The notes under the pieces: model-generated | Seen by the model: only the letters and a program-made list of their open reading frames with translations | The model's database searches: none | What the model was told of the DNA's origin: nothing | Shown: one piece after another, positions 4,990 to 7,012 of the stretch | How the letters are laid out: every line of letters starts with the position of its first letter | How positions within the stretch are numbered: the stretch's first letter is position 1 | Origin: Tannerella sp. | GTDB taxonomy: Bacteria > Bacteroidota > Bacteroidia > Bacteroidales > Tannerellaceae | NCBI GenBank assembly: GCA_031277235.1 | Contig: JAITMT010000222.1 | Span: 1 to 7,012 of the forward strand | Direction of reading: 5' to 3' | DNA length: 7,012 nucleotides | Translations under genes and position numbers: made by a program

Positions 4990-5874
4990 ATGGTGGTTTC
5001 AAAAAAGAAAGTTTTTGCAGAAATACGCTCCTACTTTGGGCTTACGATAGGGTTATTTTTGTATGTTTTTTCGTGGGTGGCGTTTCTGATTCCCAATCAG
5101 ATAGTTGGCGGCGGCGTAACGGGCTTGGCTACGGTGATTCATTTCGTTTCGGACAAAACGATTCCCATCAGTTACTCATTCTTTCTCATGAACATAATCC
5201 TCTTGGTAGTAGGCTTTTGGATATTGGGACGCAGTTTCGGCATCAAAACGGTTTACGGCGTAGTCATTTCATTCATTTTGCTGGCTATATTGCCTGAGCC
5301 TGAGTTTATTACACGTTCATTTGGCGAAGGCGACAAACTGATTTGTGCCATTATCGGTGGAATTATGAGCGGCTTCGGCATCGCGATTACTTTTCAAAAC
5401 GGCGGCAGCGCAGGCGGCACGGACATTATCGCCATGATTGTGAACAAATACAAAAACATGTCGCCCGGGAAAGTCTATTTATACACTGATTTACTGATCA
5501 TTGGTTCGTCGTTTTTCATCAATTGGGATTTCCGTACCATCGTTTACGGCTATGTTACGATGGGCGTTTTTTCCTATTCGGTGGATTTGCTGCTGTCGGG
5601 TTCCAAACAATCAGTGCAGATTTTCATCATTTCCCCTAAATATCAGGAGATTGCAGACAGAATCAATGCGGAAGCCAATCGCGGCGTAACCGCCCTGCGC
5701 TCCATCGGCTGGTACTCCCAAAGCGAAAGCATGATTCTGATTGTAATGACGCGGAAAAGGGATATGAAAATTATCCATCAGATTGTACATCAGATAGATA
5801 GAGATGCTTTTATCTCCGAATCGAACGTGATGGGTGTTTACGGACGCGGATTTGATACGATGAAGGGTATCTGA
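4990..5874 (+). CDS. YitT-family integral membrane protein
   Basis: A 294-aa protein of the YitT (UPF0750) family with the usual two parts. Residues about 14-205 form the membrane domain (DUF161 type), with hydrophobic segments near 15-35, 62-80, 85-102, 117-135, 165-178 and 184-204. The glycine-rich motifs GGGVTGLATVIH (40-51) and NGGSAGGTDIIAMI (137-150) are family signatures. Residues about 231-288 form the soluble DUF2179 domain: RGVTALRSIGWYSQSE (231-246), a strand MILIVMTRKR, a helix KIIHQIVHQID and FISESNVMGVYGRGF (274-288). Length and domain order are normal. It sits in the inner membrane. The family is widespread, its transport substrate has not been established to my knowledge, and none can be read from this sequence. 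It has its own -7 element. The GH3 gene follows 47 bp after its stop without a recognisable promoter, so the two may be co-transcribed, though a functional link is not evident. Confidence 0.92.
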   Translation: MVVSKKKVFAEIRSYFGLTIGLFLYVFSWVAFLIPNQIVGGGVTGLATVIHFVSDKTIPISYSFFLMNIILLVVGFWILGRSFGIKTVYGVVISFILLAILPEPEFITRSFGEGDKLICAIIGGIMSGFGIAITFQNGGSAGGTDIIAMIVNKYKNMSPGKVYLYTDLLIIGSSFFINWDFRTIVYGYVTMGVFSYSVDLLLSGSKQSVQIFIISPKYQEIADRINAEANRGVTALRSIGWYSQSESMILIVMTRKRDMKIIHQIVHQIDRDAFISESNVMGVYGRGFDTMKGI

Positions 5875-5921
5875 TTGACAATGAATTATTTAGAAAGAAT
5901 TTTCAATTTTAATAATATAAT

Positions 5922-7012
5922 ATGAAGGCAAAATTAACAATTATGGCAGCAATGATGGCAGCAACGCTCTACACGAAAGCGGAAGAGAAAAAACTTTTTG
6001 AGATTGACAAGGAAGACGCTCAGGCGGCGCAAATCGTTTCCAAACTGACGCTTGAAGAAAAAATCGGTCAGATGGCGCAAATCAGTATTGATATGGTTAC
6101 GAAAGGACGGGACACGCCGCCGACCAGCACGCTCGAAATAGACGTGGAAAAAGTGCGCGAAGCGGTGGTAAAATACCATGTCGGCTCGATTTTGAACTCT
6201 CCGAACACCCGCGCCCGCACGGCGGAATGGTGGACGAAAGCAGTCGAAACGATTCAGCAAATCGCCATGAACGAGACGAATGCGAAAATTCCCGTCATTT
6301 ACGGACTCGACCAGATTCACGGCGCAACTTACACGGCGGGCAGCACGATGTTTCCGCAGGAAATTGCCGTTGCAGCAACGTGGAATCCCGCTTTTGCACG
6401 GCGAATGGGCGAAATTACGGCTTACGAAACACGTGCCAGCAACGTTCCCTGGACTTTTTCGCCGGTGCTGGATTTGGGCATTGATCCGCGCTTTCCCCGT
6501 CAGTATGAGGGATTTGGCGAAGACCCCTACATCGGCAGCGTTTTCGGTTATGAGTTGGTGAAAGGTTTTGAAGGCGAAAACAACGACGTGGACAATAAAT
6601 ATCGCGTGGCGGCTTGCATGAAGCATTTTCTCGGCTATTCGGCGCCCATCAGCGGCAAAGACCGCACGCCGGCATATATTCCTGATAATGTGCTGCTTGA
6701 ATATCATGTTCCGGCATTTCAGGCGGCGGTTGACGCGGGCGTTCACACGGTCATGATCAATTCCGGCATCATCAATAACGTGCCTGTTCACGCAAGTTAT
6801 GAAATATTGACGAATCTGTTGCGTAACAAAATGGGTTTCAAGGGAATGATTGTTACCGACTGGGAAGACATCAACAAACTCTACACGCGCGACAAAATGG
6901 CGACGTCCATCCGCGAGGCTATCAAAGCGAGCATCAATGCAGGAATTGACATGTCCATGATTCCGATTGACTACAAAACGTTTTGCGAAACGCTGAAAGA
7001 TCTGGTTGAAAA
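5922..7012 (+). CDS. Glycoside hydrolase family 3 enzyme (beta-glucosidase type), 3' end missing
   Basis: 363 codons are present, running off the right edge. The protein starts with a short export signal, MKAKLTIMAAMMAATLYTKA, probably cut after Ala20, so it acts in the periplasm or outside. The (beta/alpha)8 N-terminal GH3 domain is nearly complete: LTLEEKIGQMAQ (42-53), VIYGLDQIHGATYTAGSTMF (125-144), FSPVLDLGIDPRFPRQYEGF (179-198), GEDPYIGS (199-206), CMKHFLGYS (232-240) and GFKGMIVTDWEDI (305-317). Asp313 in TDW is the predicted nucleophile. Lys234-His235 and Asp130 belong to the conserved substrate-binding set. The acid/base residue would lie in the missing C-terminal domain. The motifs resemble Bacteroidetes enzymes that release glucose from beta-linked oligosaccharides, including xyloglucan-type GH3s; exact specificity cannot be read from the fragment. 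With the cytoplasmic epimerase two genes upstream it suggests use of beta-glucan or mannan fragments. No promoter is evident in the 47-bp gap before it. Confidence 0.92.
   Translation, partial: MKAKLTIMAAMMAATLYTKAEEKKLFEIDKEDAQAAQIVSKLTLEEKIGQMAQISIDMVTKGRDTPPTSTLEIDVEKVREAVVKYHVGSILNSPNTRARTAEWWTKAVETIQQIAMNETNAKIPVIYGLDQIHGATYTAGSTMFPQEIAVAATWNPAFARRMGEITAYETRASNVPWTFSPVLDLGIDPRFPRQYEGFGEDPYIGSVFGYELVKGFEGENNDVDNKYRVAACMKHFLGYSAPISGKDRTPAYIPDNVLLEYHVPAFQAAVDAGVHTVMINSGIINNVPVHASYEILTNLLRNKMGFKGMIVTDWEDINKLYTRDKMATSIREAIKASINAGIDMSMIPIDYKTFCETLKDLVE

Noticed and set aside
5934..6791. Open frame of 285 codons on the minus strand opposite the GH3 gene
   Set aside because: It is Arg/His/Phe-rich antisense translation; the plus strand encodes unmistakable GH3 motifs over the same bases.

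Overview
The window reads as chromosomal DNA of a Bacteroidota bacterium, most likely of the order Bacteroidales. The grounds are Bacteroidetes-type -7 promoter elements (TAATTTTG before 3404, TACTTTTG before 4990), A-rich leaders without strong Shine-Dalgarno sequences, a run of short lipoproteins, an LVIVD-repeat lipoprotein, and G/C-rich hairpin repeats in the gaps. No RNA gene, CRISPR array, transposase or phage gene is visible.

The left half (1-3299) is a block of four lipoprotein genes, all on the minus strand. Reading from the right these are a 158-aa lipoprotein (2823-3299), a 170-aa lipoprotein of unknown function (2237-2749), a 434-aa LVIVD-repeat beta-propeller-like lipoprotein (811-2115), and the front part of a PstS-like substrate-binding lipoprotein that runs off the left edge (1-557). 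The first three each have their own copy of a promoter-like motif, TGCAACG-N15-GTGTCT, which resembles an ECF sigma factor site. They are therefore probably separate transcription units under one regulator rather than a plain operon. Two of the three promoters lie in a perfect 95-bp direct repeat that also covers the leader and the first six codons (MKKLLF). The 170-aa gene is thus a 634-bp cassette bounded by identical promoter/start modules, the most unusual arrangement in the left half.

The right half (3404-7012) is on the plus strand: a cellobiose 2-epimerase-like enzyme (3404-4786), a YitT-family membrane protein (4990-5874) and a secreted family 3 glycoside hydrolase cut off by the right edge (5922-7012). 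The epimerase (no signal peptide, so cytoplasmic) and the hydrolase (signal peptide, so periplasmic or exported) would both act on beta-linked gluco- or manno-oligosaccharides. A shared role in plant glycan use is reasonable but inferred. The epimerase gene carries an in-frame 116-bp hairpin repeat element that is translated, making the protein roughly 60 residues longer than usual between its N-terminal helices.

Three palindromic repeat elements are present: 647-767, inside the epimerase gene at 3671-3786, and 4810-4900. The last two share the same plan of paired CCCCTC-type hairpins. The 3300-3403 gap holds back-to-back, partly overlapping promoters for the 158-aa lipoprotein and the epimerase.
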